64,000 bases of DNA from Metabacillus_B sp050107715 (lineage in GTDB: Bacteria; Bacillota; Bacilli; Bacillales; Bacillaceae), in NCBI RefSeq assembly GCF_050107715.1, contig NZ_JBNILN010000016.1:1-64000 (forward strand), written 5' to 3'. The notes under the pieces are model-generated. The model did not search any database and was not told the DNA's origin. It saw only the letters and a list, made by a program, of their open reading frames with translations. Below are positions 17,899-26,733 of the stretch, in pieces. A program made the position numbers and the translations under genes. Position 1 is the stretch's first letter, and every line of letters begins with the position of its first letter.

Positions 17899-18146
17899 AT
17901 ATCTGCTTCCCCTCGCAATACTCTCCTTATACATGGAATTTTATTTGACCCATCGTTTCTAGAAAGAGTGTTTTATTCAGCTTTAGATGAATGAATTAGA
18001 CCCACATGCATTTTATTTCATTTTCCACAATCATGTAATTTGTCCGTGCCTTTATAGAGCAGGTACGCTTTTGCACGTGGAGCAGCCTGGACACAGGCAT
18101 GTATATACATACCCCTATCCTATTTATATAGATAGACTTCCAAACC
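17899..18146. other. Intergenic region without a supported gene
   Basis: About 250 bp of AT-rich sequence between convergent units. A plus-strand frame from 17987 and a short minus-strand frame are open, but neither has a ribosome binding site and the plus-strand frame would run into the opposite gene. No clear hairpin other than the terminator at its right edge. Confidence 0.5.
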
Positions 18147-18170
18147 AAAAAAACCCCAATCCAAGGGGTT
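18147..18170 (-). terminator. Terminator of the ylaH unit
   Basis: The stem AACCCC/GGGGTT is followed by seven T on the minus strand, and begins at the stop codon of the 95-aa gene. Confidence 0.8.
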
Positions 18171-18457
18171 CACAAACAATAATTTTGATACCGGTCCGGT
18201 TCACGCCGCATCTGGTCTTTCATCACATCAATCAGCTCCGCAGGGAAGCGGGTGCGGTATTCTTTTCCGTTCTGCAGGCAGGTGATCCAATAAAGGCCCT
18301 CCTCCATTTTATAGGAGAGCTGATTGATTCCATGATCCTCTTTGAGAACGCTTTCAAAAAGTGCTGCGGTTTCAGCGGCAGATAGATCGTCAGGTCTGTC
18401 GAGAGCTACTACTTTAATAGAGAGCCAGTTATAGAGGGCATCCTGCAGGGATCTCAT
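18170..18457 (-). CDS. Conserved hypothetical protein downstream of ylaH
   Basis: A 95-aa soluble protein, acidic in the middle, with a predicted amphipathic N-terminal helix (MRSLQDALYNWLSIKVVALD) and a short beta region (GLYWITCLQNGKEYRTRF). I do not recognise a named family. It is the second gene of a two-gene unit: its ATG overlaps the ylaH stop (ATGA) and its stop lies in the terminator. Coupling suggests it works with the YlaH membrane protein. Confidence 0.75.
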   Translation of the reverse strand: MRSLQDALYNWLSIKVVALDRPDDLSAAETAALFESVLKEDHGINQLSYKMEEGLYWITCLQNGKEYRTRFPAELIDVMKDQMRREPDRYQNYCL

Positions 18458-18771
18458 ACGGACTGCTCCATTTTTTTATGGCGTCTTAGCCGGATTTTAT
18501 AAATGATCAGGATCAGGGATGCGATGATTAGCCCTTCGGCTATCGGGAGAAAGATAGCTAGGAAGGTCAAGATGATGCAGCCGAGAAAAAGGAACAGATA
18601 AATGAGCGCGGCTTTAAGAGGCGGCAATTTTTTTGCGAAGCCCAGCTTAAACACAATAATAGAAAGAATTAGGACAACTGTGAGCATCGTCCATCCACCG
18701 GCAGCCGGGTTCAATGCAGTATAAATTAATTTCGCCACCGGCCACATGCTGCTGTATACATCCGGTTCCAC
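18454..18771 (-). CDS. ylaH: YlaH-like membrane protein
   Basis: A 105-aa protein with three predicted membrane segments (about residues 28-48, 50-72 and 75-95) and a basic tail (KIRLRRHKK). Length and position next to typA fit YlaH of B. subtilis. Function unknown. The start is GTG, 8 nt after GGAGG; a nearby ATG is out of frame. Four-nt overlap with the following 95-aa gene. Confidence 0.8.
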   Translation of the reverse strand: MEPDVYSSMWPVAKLIYTALNPAAGGWTMLTVVLILSIIVFKLGFAKKLPPLKAALIYLFLFLGCIILTFLAIFLPIAEGLIIASLILIIYKIRLRRHKKMEQSV

Positions 18772-18806
18772 ATCGATTTCCTCCTATTCTGTTTTCCATA
18801 TAAAAG

Positions 18807-18843
18807 AAAATGGTTTCTTTCAGAGTAGCAAAGAAACCATTTT
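18807..18843 (-). terminator. typA terminator
   Basis: A 14-bp perfect stem AAAATGGTTTCTTT/AAAGAAACCATTTT with a 9-nt loop lies 20 nt past the typA stop. T-rich sequence follows on the minus strand. Confidence 0.9.
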
Positions 18844-18863
18844 CGGACAAGCTTTTATTCAGT

Positions 18864-20705
18864 TTACATGCCAGAGAGTTTCTTTTTCTTGGCAGCTCTT
18901 TCACGTTCGTTTTTATCGAGAATTTTCTTTCTCAAACGAATGGACTCAGGCGTTACTTCACAGTATTCATCATCATTCAAGTACTCGAGGGATTCCTCTA
19001 GTGTCATGATGCGCGGTTTTTTCATCGTTGTTGTTTGATCTTTTGTTGCTGAACGGACGTTTGTTTGCTGTTTCATTCTGCAGATGTTTACGACAAGGTC
19101 GCTGTCACGGTTATGTTCTCCAACGATCATTCCCTGGTAAACGTCTGTGCCTGGTTCAACAAAGATTACGCCGCGGTCTTCAATTCCCATGATTCCGTAA
19201 CCGGATGACTTGCCGTTCTCCATGGATACAAGTACACCCTGACGGCGTCCTCCAACCTGGCCGGTCGCCATTGGCTGGTAACTGTCAAACGTATGATTGA
19301 TAATTCCATAGCCGCGAGTCAGAGAAAGGAACTCTGTAGAATAGCCGATCAATCCGCGTGATGGAACCATGAAGATCATTCTTACTTGGCCGTTTCCATT
19401 ATTGATCATGTCCAGCATTTCACCTTTACGGGCACCGATGGATTCCATTACTGCTCCTGTATAATCTTCTGGAACATCAATTTGAACGCGCTCCACAGGC
19501 TCGCAGCGGACACCGTCGATTTCCCGGACAATAACTTCAGGCTTTGACACTTGAAGCTCGTAGTTTTCGCGGCGCATGTTTTCAATCAGGATAGAAAGAT
19601 GAAGCTCTCCGCGTCCCGAAACTGTCCATGCATCTGGAGAATCCGTATTTTCTACGCGCAGGCTGACGTCTGTCTGAAGCTGCTGCATAAGGCGCTCTTC
19701 AATTTTACGGGAGGTAACGAATTTCCCTTCGCGTCCAGCAAATGGACTGTTGTTTACAAGGAAAGTCATTTGAAGTGTCGGCTCATCAATACGCAGGATA
19801 GGAAGTGCTTCCTGGTGTTCTACCGGGCAAACGGTTTCTCCTACATTGATGTCTTCCATTCCGGAGACAGCAACGAGGTCTCCGGCGCGTGCTTCTTCAA
19901 TTTCAACACGCTTCAACCCTTGGAAACCAAAGATTTTTGTTACGCGGAAGTTTTTCACTGACCCGTCAAGCTTCATGAGGGAGACTTGCTGGCCAACTTG
20001 CATCGTTCCTCTGAATACCCGGCCAATTCCAATACGGCCAACGTAGTCGTTGTAATCTAGAAGGGCTACTTGGAACTGAAGCGGATCTTCACTGTTATCA
20101 ATAGGTGTCGGAATGGTTTCCATGATTGACTCAAAGATGCACTCCATGTTTTCTTCCTGTTCAGCAGGATCCGGGTTCATGCTCGCGGTCCCGTTGACAG
20201 CAGAAGCAAATACAACCGGGAATTCCAGCTGTTCTTCAGTTGCATCCAGCTCAATGAACAGGTCGATTACTTCATCTACCACTTCCTGCGGGCGGGCAGA
20301 ATCTTTATCGATTTTGTTCACAACAACAATCGGAGTCAATTTTTGCTCCAATGCTTTTTTCAGAACAAAACGTGTTTGAGGCATGCATCCCTCATACGCA
20401 TCAACAACGAGAAGTACACCGTCCACCATTTTCATGATCCGTTCTACTTCGCCGCCAAAGTCGGCATGGCCCGGCGTGTCCAGAATATTGATGCGTGTGT
20501 CTTTATATTGAATAGCCGTGTTTTTGGCCAAGATTGTTATTCCGCGTTCACGTTCCAAATCATTGGAGTCCATGGCACGTTCAGCAACCTGCTCGTTCGC
20601 ACGGAATGTTCCAGCTTGATGAAGCAGTTTGTCTACCAGCGTCGTTTTCCCATGGTCAACGTGGGCAATAATCGCAATATTGCGAAGATCGTTTCGAAGT
20701 TTCAC
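18864..20705 (-). CDS. typA: Ribosome-associated GTPase TypA/BipA
   Basis: A 613-aa translational GTPase with EF-G-like domains. G motifs are clear: G1 AHVDHGKTTLVDKLL (about residue 15), G3 DTPGHADFGGEVERIM and G4 NKIDKDSARP. Domain II (about 200-290), domain III, domain V and the BipA-specific C-terminal domain follow. TypA helps ribosome assembly and low-temperature or stress growth in bacteria. The start is GTG, 6 nt after GGAGAT. Monocistronic with its own terminator. Confidence 0.97.
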   Translation of the reverse strand: MKLRNDLRNIAIIAHVDHGKTTLVDKLLHQAGTFRANEQVAERAMDSNDLERERGITILAKNTAIQYKDTRINILDTPGHADFGGEVERIMKMVDGVLLVVDAYEGCMPQTRFVLKKALEQKLTPIVVVNKIDKDSARPQEVVDEVIDLFIELDATEEQLEFPVVFASAVNGTASMNPDPAEQEENMECIFESIMETIPTPIDNSEDPLQFQVALLDYNDYVGRIGIGRVFRGTMQVGQQVSLMKLDGSVKNFRVTKIFGFQGLKRVEIEEARAGDLVAVSGMEDINVGETVCPVEHQEALPILRIDEPTLQMTFLVNNSPFAGREGKFVTSRKIEERLMQQLQTDVSLRVENTDSPDAWTVSGRGELHLSILIENMRRENYELQVSKPEVIVREIDGVRCEPVERVQIDVPEDYTGAVMESIGARKGEMLDMINNGNGQVRMIFMVPSRGLIGYSTEFLSLTRGYGIINHTFDSYQPMATGQVGGRRQGVLVSMENGKSSGYGIMGIEDRGVIFVEPGTDVYQGMIVGEHNRDSDLVVNICRMKQQTNVRSATKDQTTTMKKPRIMTLEESLEYLNDDEYCEVTPESIRLRKKILDKNERERAAKKKKLSGM

Positions 20706-20824
20706 AATTTCATCTCCTATAATTTCAAAATACCCTCGATATTATAACACACACTGCTGGTAAAATAGAAAGTTTTTAAGTAAACTTAATTCAGAATCTT
20801 TTTTTATGTTAGGGGATGCAGCAA

Positions 20825-21010
20825 ATGAAATCGGTTAAATGGAGATTTTTAGTGCTGGCCGTTCTGGCAGCCGTGATGATGATGATGATTGGAATTTCTG
20901 TCGGTCTGAGGAGTATCCTTGGCATCGTGGCCTCTATTATTGGATTGTGCGCAGTAATGGGCTTTGGTTTTGCAACGAAGAAGAGAATGCGGGAAAAGGG
21001 ACTTTTATAA
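20825..21010 (+). CDS. ylaF: YlaF-like small membrane protein
   Basis: A 61-aa protein with two membrane segments (about residues 5-25 and 30-50) and a basic tail (ATKKRMREKG). Size and position divergent from typA match YlaF (DUF5325-type) of bacilli. Function unknown. ATG at 20825 sits 9 nt after AGGGG; the ATG at 20816 is only one base from that site, so the later one is preferred. Confidence 0.75.
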   Translation: MKSVKWRFLVLAVLAAVMMMMIGISVGLRSILGIVASIIGLCAVMGFGFATKKRMREKGLL

Positions 21011-21013
21011 TAT

Positions 21014-21053
21014 AAATAAGACCGGGAGGACAGCCTCTGCGGTCTTATTTTTG
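21014..21053 (+). terminator. ylaF terminator
   Basis: The stem AATAAGACCG..CGGTCTTATT, with an inner GGAGG/CCTC pair, is followed by TTTTTG. Confidence 0.85.
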
Positions 21054-21079
21054 TATACGCGATTCTGCTGTTTCAGCAT

Positions 21080-21532
21080 CTACAAAGGAAAAATTAATAC
21101 CATATATTCCTTATCCCCGATTTTCTCAAGCTTGTATTGCTCAAATCCGCCTGCGCTTAAAAATCGGATCCACTCAAGCCTGGCTTCCGGAACTCCAGCG
21201 AACAAAACTTTGTGTCCTTGAAGCCTCAATTCCTTTCCGATCAGAGAAAGGATCTCTTTTCCCGTTCCGCGGCCTCTGAAATCCGGATGAACCAAAATGG
21301 TGCCAAGCCAGGCCTTTTCATTGGAAGGAACCCACTCTGCTAAAAAGGAAATGGCCAGCGGAATGCCATTCTTCTCCCATATTCTCCATTCTCCCTGGTA
21401 CATTTCATGCCGCTTCATATAATCAGATAATTCGTCTGGATCTGATTCTTCCTTAATCCAATCAGGACTATTTTGCGCGCATTGTTTAAAAAAATGAAGG
21501 TCTTCTTCGTGAAAAGCCCTGTATTGAAGCAT
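21080..21532 (-). CDS. GNAT-family acetyltransferase
   Basis: A 150-aa single GNAT domain that should transfer an acetyl group from acetyl-CoA to an amine. The acetyl-CoA loop reads HPDFRGRGTGKEIL (about residue 78), preceded by the beta-4 strand WLGTILV. The substrate cannot be inferred. The ATG lies one base after the suhB stop, so it is the second gene of a coupled pair with the inositol monophosphatase. Confidence 0.87.
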   Translation of the reverse strand: MLQYRAFHEEDLHFFKQCAQNSPDWIKEESDPDELSDYMKRHEMYQGEWRIWEKNGIPLAISFLAEWVPSNEKAWLGTILVHPDFRGRGTGKEILSLIGKELRLQGHKVLFAGVPEARLEWIRFLSAGGFEQYKLEKIGDKEYMVLIFPL

Positions 21533-21533
21533 G

Positions 21534-22328
21534 CTATGATTTCTTCAGGTACGTGCTGAATATTTCCTGATGAAGACCGTCTCTTGCTGCCAGTATGCTG
21601 TTCGGGCCGATTACATTCACATCTTCCCCATCCACTGTTGTTGCTACCGCACCGGTTTCCTCAAGCAAAATTAATCCGGCTGCAAAATCCCAGGGAGCGA
21701 GTCTCATCGTAATATAGCAATCCAGGCGACCTGATGCGACGTAAGCAAACTCCAGTGCCGCTGAGCCATATGATCTAGTACCGCGAGAATGGCGAACCAG
21801 CGGCGCTAAAACAGAAGGATCAATTCTTTTGTTTTCCGTGATCCAGGTTGCATTTAAGCCGATGATGGATTCTTTCACTTCTCTTTTTTCCAGCACAGGC
21901 AATGGGGTTTCATTCATAAATGCCCCCTGGCCTTTCACTGCATGATAAAGCTCATCTTGGACCACGTCGTAAATAAGACCGATCATCCCTATTCCATCCT
22001 CGTAAATTCCAATGGATATGGCAAAATTTCTTTGCTGATGAACAAAATTCATTGTGCCGTCGATCGGATCGATGATCCAGATTATTCCTTTTTCATCCTC
22101 TATTTCATGGCCATAGCCTTCTTCTCCTAAAATGCGGTGATCCGGATACGTTTCTTTAATTTTGCTGATAAAAAATTGTTCTGTTTCTTTGTCCATATTT
22201 GTAACAAGGTCATTTGGATTGGATTTTGTTTGAATAGAAAGAGAAGTTGCAAAAGAACTTCTGATGCGTTCACCGGCTTCTCTTACCCAGCTCTTTGCTT
22301 TCCCGTCAATTTCTTTCCAAATTGTCAT
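21534..22328 (-). CDS. suhB: Inositol monophosphatase family protein
   Basis: A 264-aa metal-dependent phosphatase (SuhB/IMPase family; YktC in B. subtilis). The metal-binding signature IWIIDPIDGTMNFVH (about residue 80) and the second motif near PWDFAAGLILLEETGA (about residue 208) are complete, together with the upstream acidic ILGEEG. It hydrolyses inositol-1-phosphate and related sugar phosphates in the family. First gene of a pair with a GNAT enzyme. Confidence 0.93.
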   Translation of the reverse strand: MTIWKEIDGKAKSWVREAGERIRSSFATSLSIQTKSNPNDLVTNMDKETEQFFISKIKETYPDHRILGEEGYGHEIEDEKGIIWIIDPIDGTMNFVHQQRNFAISIGIYEDGIGMIGLIYDVVQDELYHAVKGQGAFMNETPLPVLEKREVKESIIGLNATWITENKRIDPSVLAPLVRHSRGTRSYGSAALEFAYVASGRLDCYITMRLAPWDFAAGLILLEETGAVATTVDGEDVNVIGPNSILAARDGLHQEIFSTYLKKS

Positions 22329-22453
22329 GGTTAGCCTCTTTTCTGTTAGGACTAGTCAGATAAGCCTGTCCATATTATGTAATCGTTATGTTTTCAGGAT
22401 ACTTCATGGGGTTTCCTAATTCAAGCATGAAGGGGGAGGGCGAAGACGCAGAT

Positions 22454-22482
22454 AAAAACGAACCTTTTAGAGGTTCGTTTAA
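22454..22482 (-). terminator. ykzI terminator
   Basis: The perfect stem AAACGAACCT/AGGTTCGTTT has a 5-nt loop and a T-run on the minus strand. It lies 13 nt after the small gene. Confidence 0.9.
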
Positions 22483-22494
22483 AACATCTTCAGG

Positions 22495-22683
22495 CTATGC
22501 CTGCAGCTTTAGCCATTCTCTTCTGAGTTTTTCAAGTCTTTGTTTACTTGCGGATTTTTGATCTTCGTTGTTTTCCTCCATCGCTTCGAATAATGTGGCC
22601 AGTTCATAATCCAATTCCAGCTGGATCACACCAATACGATTTTTTATTTCTCCTGGCTGAGCGGCTTTAATGACCTGCTTCAT
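22495..22683 (-). CDS. ykzI: YkzI-like small helical protein
   Basis: A 62-aa, strongly charged, all-helical protein (LELDYELATLFEAMEENNED, then KQRLEKLRREWLKL). Size and position between suhB and yktB correspond to ykzI of B. subtilis. Function unknown. AAAGGGGAG precedes the ATG. Its own terminator makes it monocistronic. Confidence 0.8.
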   Translation of the reverse strand: MKQVIKAAQPGEIKNRIGVIQLELDYELATLFEAMEENNEDQKSASKQRLEKLRREWLKLQA

Positions 22684-22934
22684 TGAAAAACTCCCCTTTC
22701 ATGCTTATTTCCTTTATAAAACTTCTAATGGTTGGACCGATAAGATTTTGTATATCTTATGTTTATTTATTATGACAGGGAACACGGTAAAAAAAATTGT
22801 GTATCTACCTATAATTAGAAGGTGTTATCAATACTTTACCACTTTGCTGACCGCGCGAAACGTGCAACTTGATTGGACCTCCGCTGGGGGTGTGCTACAA
22901 TATTTTTACCCATAAACAGGAGGTTGCACTCATC

Positions 22935-23564
22935 ATGAATTTTACAGGATTCGAAGCAGAAGATTTTGAAGTATTTGCAGTAAACGGGCTGGAAGAGAGG
23001 ATGGAAATGCTCGTTGAAACGGTAAGGCCGAAACTTGAAGCACTGGGGGTGCACTTCAGTGCAATGCTGTCCCAGTTGACCGGGGAGGAGATGTTTCCGC
23101 ATGTTGCGAAGCATGCCCGCCGCTCTGTAAATCCTCCCAATGACACGTGGGTGGCCTTCGCAAGCAGTAAAAGAGGGTATAAAATGCTTCCTCATTTTCA
23201 AATAGGCCTTTGGGAAACGCATGTTTTTATATGGTTCGCCATGATTTATGAAGCGCCAGGAAAAGAAGCTTTTGGAAAAGCCGCTGAGAAGAAGATCCCG
23301 ACCATTGTAAAACAGATCCCGGGGCACTATGTCTGGTCAGATGATCACACAAAACCCGGTGCCTCACCTCAAGAAGAGCTGGGAAAAGCCGGCCTGAAAA
23401 AAATGGCTGAACGCCTCCAGTCTGTTAAAAAAGCTGAAATGCTCTGCGGAGTGCATATAAACAGACAAGAGGCAGAAGCTATGAGCGGCGAGGAGATGAT
23501 TACAAGGATTGAACAATCCTTCCAAACTCTTCTTCCCCTTTACCAGCTCGCCCAGAGAGCATAG
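22935..23564 (+). CDS. yktB: UPF0637 protein YktB
   Basis: A 209-aa soluble protein of the UPF0637/DUF1054 family, with characteristic stretches TWVAFASSKRGYKMLPHFQ and HVFIWFAMIYEAP. The fold is known from structural genomics, but I know of no assigned activity. ATG at 22935 is chosen because AGGAGG lies 11 nt upstream and the family starts with MxFTGF-like residues. Divergent from ykzI. Confidence 0.9.
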   Translation: MNFTGFEAEDFEVFAVNGLEERMEMLVETVRPKLEALGVHFSAMLSQLTGEEMFPHVAKHARRSVNPPNDTWVAFASSKRGYKMLPHFQIGLWETHVFIWFAMIYEAPGKEAFGKAAEKKIPTIVKQIPGHYVWSDDHTKPGASPQEELGKAGLKKMAERLQSVKKAEMLCGVHINRQEAEAMSGEEMITRIEQSFQTLLPLYQLAQRA

Positions 23565-23565
23565 C

Positions 23566-23600
23566 AAAAATCCCGGGATGCATATAATCCCGGGATTTTT
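23566..23600. terminator. Bidirectional terminator between yktB and yktA
   Basis: The stem AAAAATCCCGGGAT/ATCCCGGGATTTTT lies between convergent stop codons, with U-runs on both strands. Confidence 0.92.
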
Positions 23601-23601
23601 A

Positions 23602-23874
23602 TTAAGTCATTTTAATTTTTTCGCCGCTGTCGCTTGCTTTTGCTTTTTTAACCGTCCGATAGGAGGAATAGCCGCTCGCCTCTTCAAACTCATCGCACAG
23701 ATTCTTCTCTTCCGCTTTGCCAGGGACAATTTCTTTAAACCTTCTGTAGCTGTTCATCAATTCTTCTCTTAGTATTCCTGTTTCATATGCTTTTTCTACG
23801 TTCTCAAAAAATTGTACGGCGTCAATAATTTCTTCTGTTGACCAATCAGCCGACAAAGGATATTGGTAGTCCAT
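23602..23874 (-). CDS. yktA: UPF0223 protein YktA
   Basis: A 90-aa soluble helical protein of the UPF0223 family. The N-terminus YQYPLSADWSTEEIIDAV and the YRRFKEIVPGKAEEK block are typical. Function unknown. GAGGTG precedes the ATG by 5 nt. It follows the nitronate monooxygenase gene by 23 nt and probably shares its message. Confidence 0.9.
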   Translation of the reverse strand: MDYQYPLSADWSTEEIIDAVQFFENVEKAYETGILREELMNSYRRFKEIVPGKAEEKNLCDEFEEASGYSSYRTVKKAKASDSGEKIKMT

Positions 23875-23897
23875 CGGTTCACCTCAAACCATTCAAT

Positions 23898-24857
23898 TTA
23901 TTCTCCCCACTGTTTCCGGATGATTTCTCCCTCACTCATCATTCTATCAAATAATTCCTTTACAGAGGGAATGTCATGGATTATTCCTGCAGCCTGGCCA
24001 GCCCATCCGAAGCCTTCCCCCCTTTTGCCCTCATTTATGTATTTTTTATTGGCAGCCCCGTCTATATACGCCCTTAACCCTTCAAATGCTGCTTTTGTGT
24101 CCTCCAAATCCAAAATCCTGGTGGTCCAGTCATTTGAGAGCGCGCGCCCGGGTGCTCCAATTGTTTTTTTAATCAGTACAGTCCCGTTCTCATCTGCATT
24201 GAGAAGATCCTCCTTATAGGCAGAATGGGCATGGATGCACTCTTTTACCGCGATGAACCTTGTGCCCATTTCAATTCCTTCAGCCCCAAGAGCTAAAGCA
24301 GCCATTAATCCCTTTCCATCAGCAATTCCTCCGGACGCTATGACAGGGATAGATACGGACTCAACAATACTTGGAATCAGCACCATCGTGCCAGTATCTG
24401 TTTTTCCAAGATGCCCTCCTCCTTCATGTCCCACAGCCATTACTGCATCAGCTCCGAGCTCCTCTGCTTTTTCGGCCTGCCTTCTTGCTGCAACTAAAAC
24501 CAGTTTCCTCACGGGTACTCCCTCAAGCTGCTGAAAAACAGGGGCCGGATTCCCGCCAGTCATGGAAATGACCTGGACCTCCTCGTCGATGGCTGCCTGC
24601 AGCATCCGGGAAAACGGCCTCCCATGCTGCCCAATAGCAAAATTGACACCAAAGGGCTGAACGGTTTTCTCCCTTGTCTTTTGTATCTCTTTTTTCAGTT
24701 CTTCAGGTGAACTTAGTGACATCGCCGTGATCTGGCCGAGTCCCCCGGCATTGGAAACGGCTGCTGCAAGCTCCGAGTAGGCAAGGTAGGCAAGTCCTCC
24801 TTGAACGATTGGATACCGAATCCCAAGCAGCTCTGTCACTCTTGTTTTCCAATTCAT
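23898..24857 (-). CDS. Nitronate monooxygenase / FabK-like flavoprotein
   Basis: A 319-aa FMN-dependent TIM-barrel enzyme of the nitronate monooxygenase (2-nitropropane dioxygenase) family. The N-terminal RYPIVQGGLAYLAYSELAAA, the Gly-rich VGHEGGGHLG and the FMN-phosphate region PVIASGGIADGKGL near residue 175 are all present. Related proteins are enoyl-ACP reductase II (FabK), and sequence alone does not separate the two. GGGGGG lies 7 nt before the ATG. It heads a two-gene unit with yktA. Confidence 0.88.
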   Translation of the reverse strand: MNWKTRVTELLGIRYPIVQGGLAYLAYSELAAAVSNAGGLGQITAMSLSSPEELKKEIQKTREKTVQPFGVNFAIGQHGRPFSRMLQAAIDEEVQVISMTGGNPAPVFQQLEGVPVRKLVLVAARRQAEKAEELGADAVMAVGHEGGGHLGKTDTGTMVLIPSIVESVSIPVIASGGIADGKGLMAALALGAEGIEMGTRFIAVKECIHAHSAYKEDLLNADENGTVLIKKTIGAPGRALSNDWTTRILDLEDTKAAFEGLRAYIDGAANKKYINEGKRGEGFGWAGQAAGIIHDIPSVKELFDRMMSEGEIIRKQWGE

Positions 24858-24952
24858 TTTTCATCCCCCCCATATCCTTTTTTGATAGAAGGCATATAAA
24901 GCCCTCTGACAAGATCCTTGAAAATTTTCTTTATTATTAAGAGCACAAGTGA

Positions 24953-24958
24953 TATAAT
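24953..24958 (+). promoter_or_regulatory. Extended -10 promoter of speA
   Basis: TGATATAAT contains a perfect -10 (TATAAT) with a TGn extension. The -35 region is weak (TTTATT about 17 nt upstream), which suits an extended -10 promoter. Confidence 0.45.
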
Positions 24959-25009
24959 TCATTTGTTTTAGATTAGGACGCATTTTGAATAAGAAGGTGG
25001 AATTACAAA

Positions 25010-26485
25010 TTGAATCAAAACCTTACACCGCTTTATACCGGATTAAAAAAGCATATTGACCGGAATCCTGTTCAATTTCATATACCAGGACACAAAAAAG
25101 GCGCTGGAATCGACCCGGATTTCAGAGAATATATTGGCGAGAACGCTTTGAAAATGGATCTCATAAATATTGGTCCGCTTGATGACCTTCATTCTCCTAA
25201 AGGCATTATAAAAGACGCTCAGGAGCTTGCGGCTGAAGCATTCGGTGCAGACTATACATTTTTTTCGGTCCAGGGAACCAGCGGGGCCATTATGACGATG
25301 GTAATGGCAGTCTGCAGACCGGGAGACAAAATCATCGTTCCGAGGAATGTCCATAAATCAGTCATGACAGCTATCGTATTTTCAGGAGCCATCCCTGTTT
25401 TTATTCACCCTGAAGTGGATAAGGAACTTGGGATCTCCCACGGAATTACGACCGATGCCGTGCAGACAGCTCTTGATCAAAACCCCGATGCTAAAGGAGT
25501 CCTGGTGATTAATCCAACGTATTTCGGCATATCGGCTGATTTACAGAAGATCGTGGAAATTGCCCATTCCTGCCATGTGCCCGTATTAGTCGATGAGGCT
25601 CATGGGGTTCACATTCATTTTCATGAAGAACTCCCGTTATCAGCCATGCAGGCGGGAGCTGATATGGCTGCTACAAGCGTCCATAAATTAGGAGGATCGA
25701 TGACTCAGAGCTCTGTGCTTAATGTTCGGGAAGGTCTTGTTTCTGCCCAGCGGGTTCAATCCATTTTAAGCATGATGACCACAACCTCCACTTCTTACCT
25801 TCTCCTCTCATCCCTTGATGTGGCTCGCAAGCGGCTTGCAATGGAAGGGAGAGAGCTGATCGATCAAACGATACAGCTTGCGCAGAAAACAAGGCATCAG
25901 CTGAACCAAATAGAAGATATTTATTGTGTGGGTCCTGAAATTTTAGGGACTAAATCCACTTTTGATTATGACCCGACTAAATTGATTATTTCTGTTAAAA
26001 GCCTTGGCATAAACGGTTACGATGTAGAAAAATGGCTTCGTGAAAAGCATAAAATTGAAGTCGAACTTTCTGATCTTTATAATATTCTTTGCATTATAAC
26101 CCCCGGCGACACAGAAGAAGAAACGAGCCTGCTCGTGCAAGCCTTAAAAGAGCTGTCTGAGAGGTTTAAGCAGCGCAATCCCGGCCAGGCTGAAGAAACG
26201 TCCGTATTGCTGCCTGATATTCCAGTGCTTGCTCTCACGCCGAGGGATGCTTTCTACGCTCAGACCGAACTCGTTCCGTTCCAGGAATCAGCGGGAAGGA
26301 TTATCGCAGAATTTATTATGGTTTATCCTCCTGGCATTCCAATTTTTATCCCAGGAGAAATTATTACAGAAGACAATCTTGCCTACATTCAAAAAAACAT
26401 GGAAGTGGGATTGCCGGTACAGGGCCCTGAAGACCCTAACCTGAATTCCCTTCGTGTTATTAAAGAGCATAAAGCGATCAGATAG
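25010..26485 (+). CDS. speA: Orn/Lys/Arg decarboxylase (SpeA type)
   Basis: A 491-aa PLP-dependent fold-type I decarboxylase. In B. subtilis the orthologue at this locus is arginine decarboxylase SpeA, the first step of polyamine synthesis; lysine decarboxylase is an older annotation. Motifs are FSVQGTSGAIMTMVMAV (about residue 82), the PLP-stacking DEAHGVH, and the Schiff-base Lys in SVHKLGGS (about residue 226). The C-terminal Orn_DC domain occupies the last 100 residues. It is shorter than the wing-containing enterobacterial enzymes. The start is TTG with AAGGTGG upstream. Confidence 0.93.
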   Translation: MNQNLTPLYTGLKKHIDRNPVQFHIPGHKKGAGIDPDFREYIGENALKMDLINIGPLDDLHSPKGIIKDAQELAAEAFGADYTFFSVQGTSGAIMTMVMAVCRPGDKIIVPRNVHKSVMTAIVFSGAIPVFIHPEVDKELGISHGITTDAVQTALDQNPDAKGVLVINPTYFGISADLQKIVEIAHSCHVPVLVDEAHGVHIHFHEELPLSAMQAGADMAATSVHKLGGSMTQSSVLNVREGLVSAQRVQSILSMMTTTSTSYLLLSSLDVARKRLAMEGRELIDQTIQLAQKTRHQLNQIEDIYCVGPEILGTKSTFDYDPTKLIISVKSLGINGYDVEKWLREKHKIEVELSDLYNILCIITPGDTEEETSLLVQALKELSERFKQRNPGQAEETSVLLPDIPVLALTPRDAFYAQTELVPFQESAGRIIAEFIMVYPPGIPIFIPGEIITEDNLAYIQKNMEVGLPVQGPEDPNLNSLRVIKEHKAIR

Positions 26486-26494
26486 CACATATTA

Positions 26495-26528
26495 AAAAGC
26501 ATGCATGGAGTATTCCATGCATGCTTTT
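26495..26528. terminator. Shared terminator of speA and SR1
   Basis: A 15-bp perfect stem AAAAGCATGCATGGA/TCCATGCATGCTTTT with a 4-nt loop sits between convergent units. Confidence 0.92.
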
Positions 26529-26558
26529 CCCCTTTTTATGCTTAACCCCTGTTATTTA

Positions 26559-26681
26559 TTACCGTTCTAATTCTGTCTTTTCACAATCACAATTCAAGCA
26601 TTTTCCATACAGCGTGGATACTTTCTCATCATCAAAGTGGCTGATTGTGCTGCTGCATTCCTGACATACGATTGTTCCCAT
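26559..26681 (-). CDS. sr1P: GapA-binding peptide SR1P
   Basis: A 40-aa peptide encoded in the SR1-like RNA. The N-terminus MGTIVCQEC and the central FDDEKVSTLYGKC are nearly identical to what I recall of B. subtilis SR1P. SR1P binds glyceraldehyde-3-phosphate dehydrogenase GapA and promotes its interaction with RNase J1. Two Cys pairs (CQEC and CLNC) suggest a zinc-ribbon-like fold. AAGGGGATGGGAAG precedes the ATG. RNase J1 is encoded in this same window at 39.2 kb. Confidence 0.92.
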   Translation of the reverse strand: MGTIVCQECSSTISHFDDEKVSTLYGKCLNCDCEKTELER

Positions 26682-26705
26682 CTTCCCATCCCCTTTACAT
26701 TATTG

Positions 26706-26720
26706 TAAGCGGTTTTAATT
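26706..26720 (-). promoter_or_regulatory. Possible CcpA cre site in SR1 leader
   Basis: TTGTAAGCGGTTTTA resembles the catabolite-responsive element (TGWAANCGNTNWCA) with mismatches at its right end. It lies just downstream of the SR1 start point, where CcpA would act as a roadblock. SR1 is known to respond to CcpA in B. subtilis through a distant site. Weak evidence. Confidence 0.3.
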
Positions 26721-26733
26721 ATCTGTTGTTTCT

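Larger units (their letters stand above)
26492..26727 (-). ncRNA. sr1: SR1-like dual-function RNA
   Basis: A minus-strand unit of about 235 nt has a promoter at 26734-26762, a short 5' part, the SR1P open frame and the terminator at 26495-26528. In B. subtilis, SR1 lies next to speA, base-pairs with ahrC mRNA and encodes SR1P. The position, the peptide and the CcpN-type boxes support the assignment. Base pairing with ahrC cannot be checked here. The ends are estimates. Confidence 0.8.

Noticed and set aside
17987..18385. Open plus-strand frame of 132 codons beginning MNELDPHAFYF
   Set aside because: No ribosome binding site. It crosses the terminator and runs antisense through the well-supported 95-aa gene.
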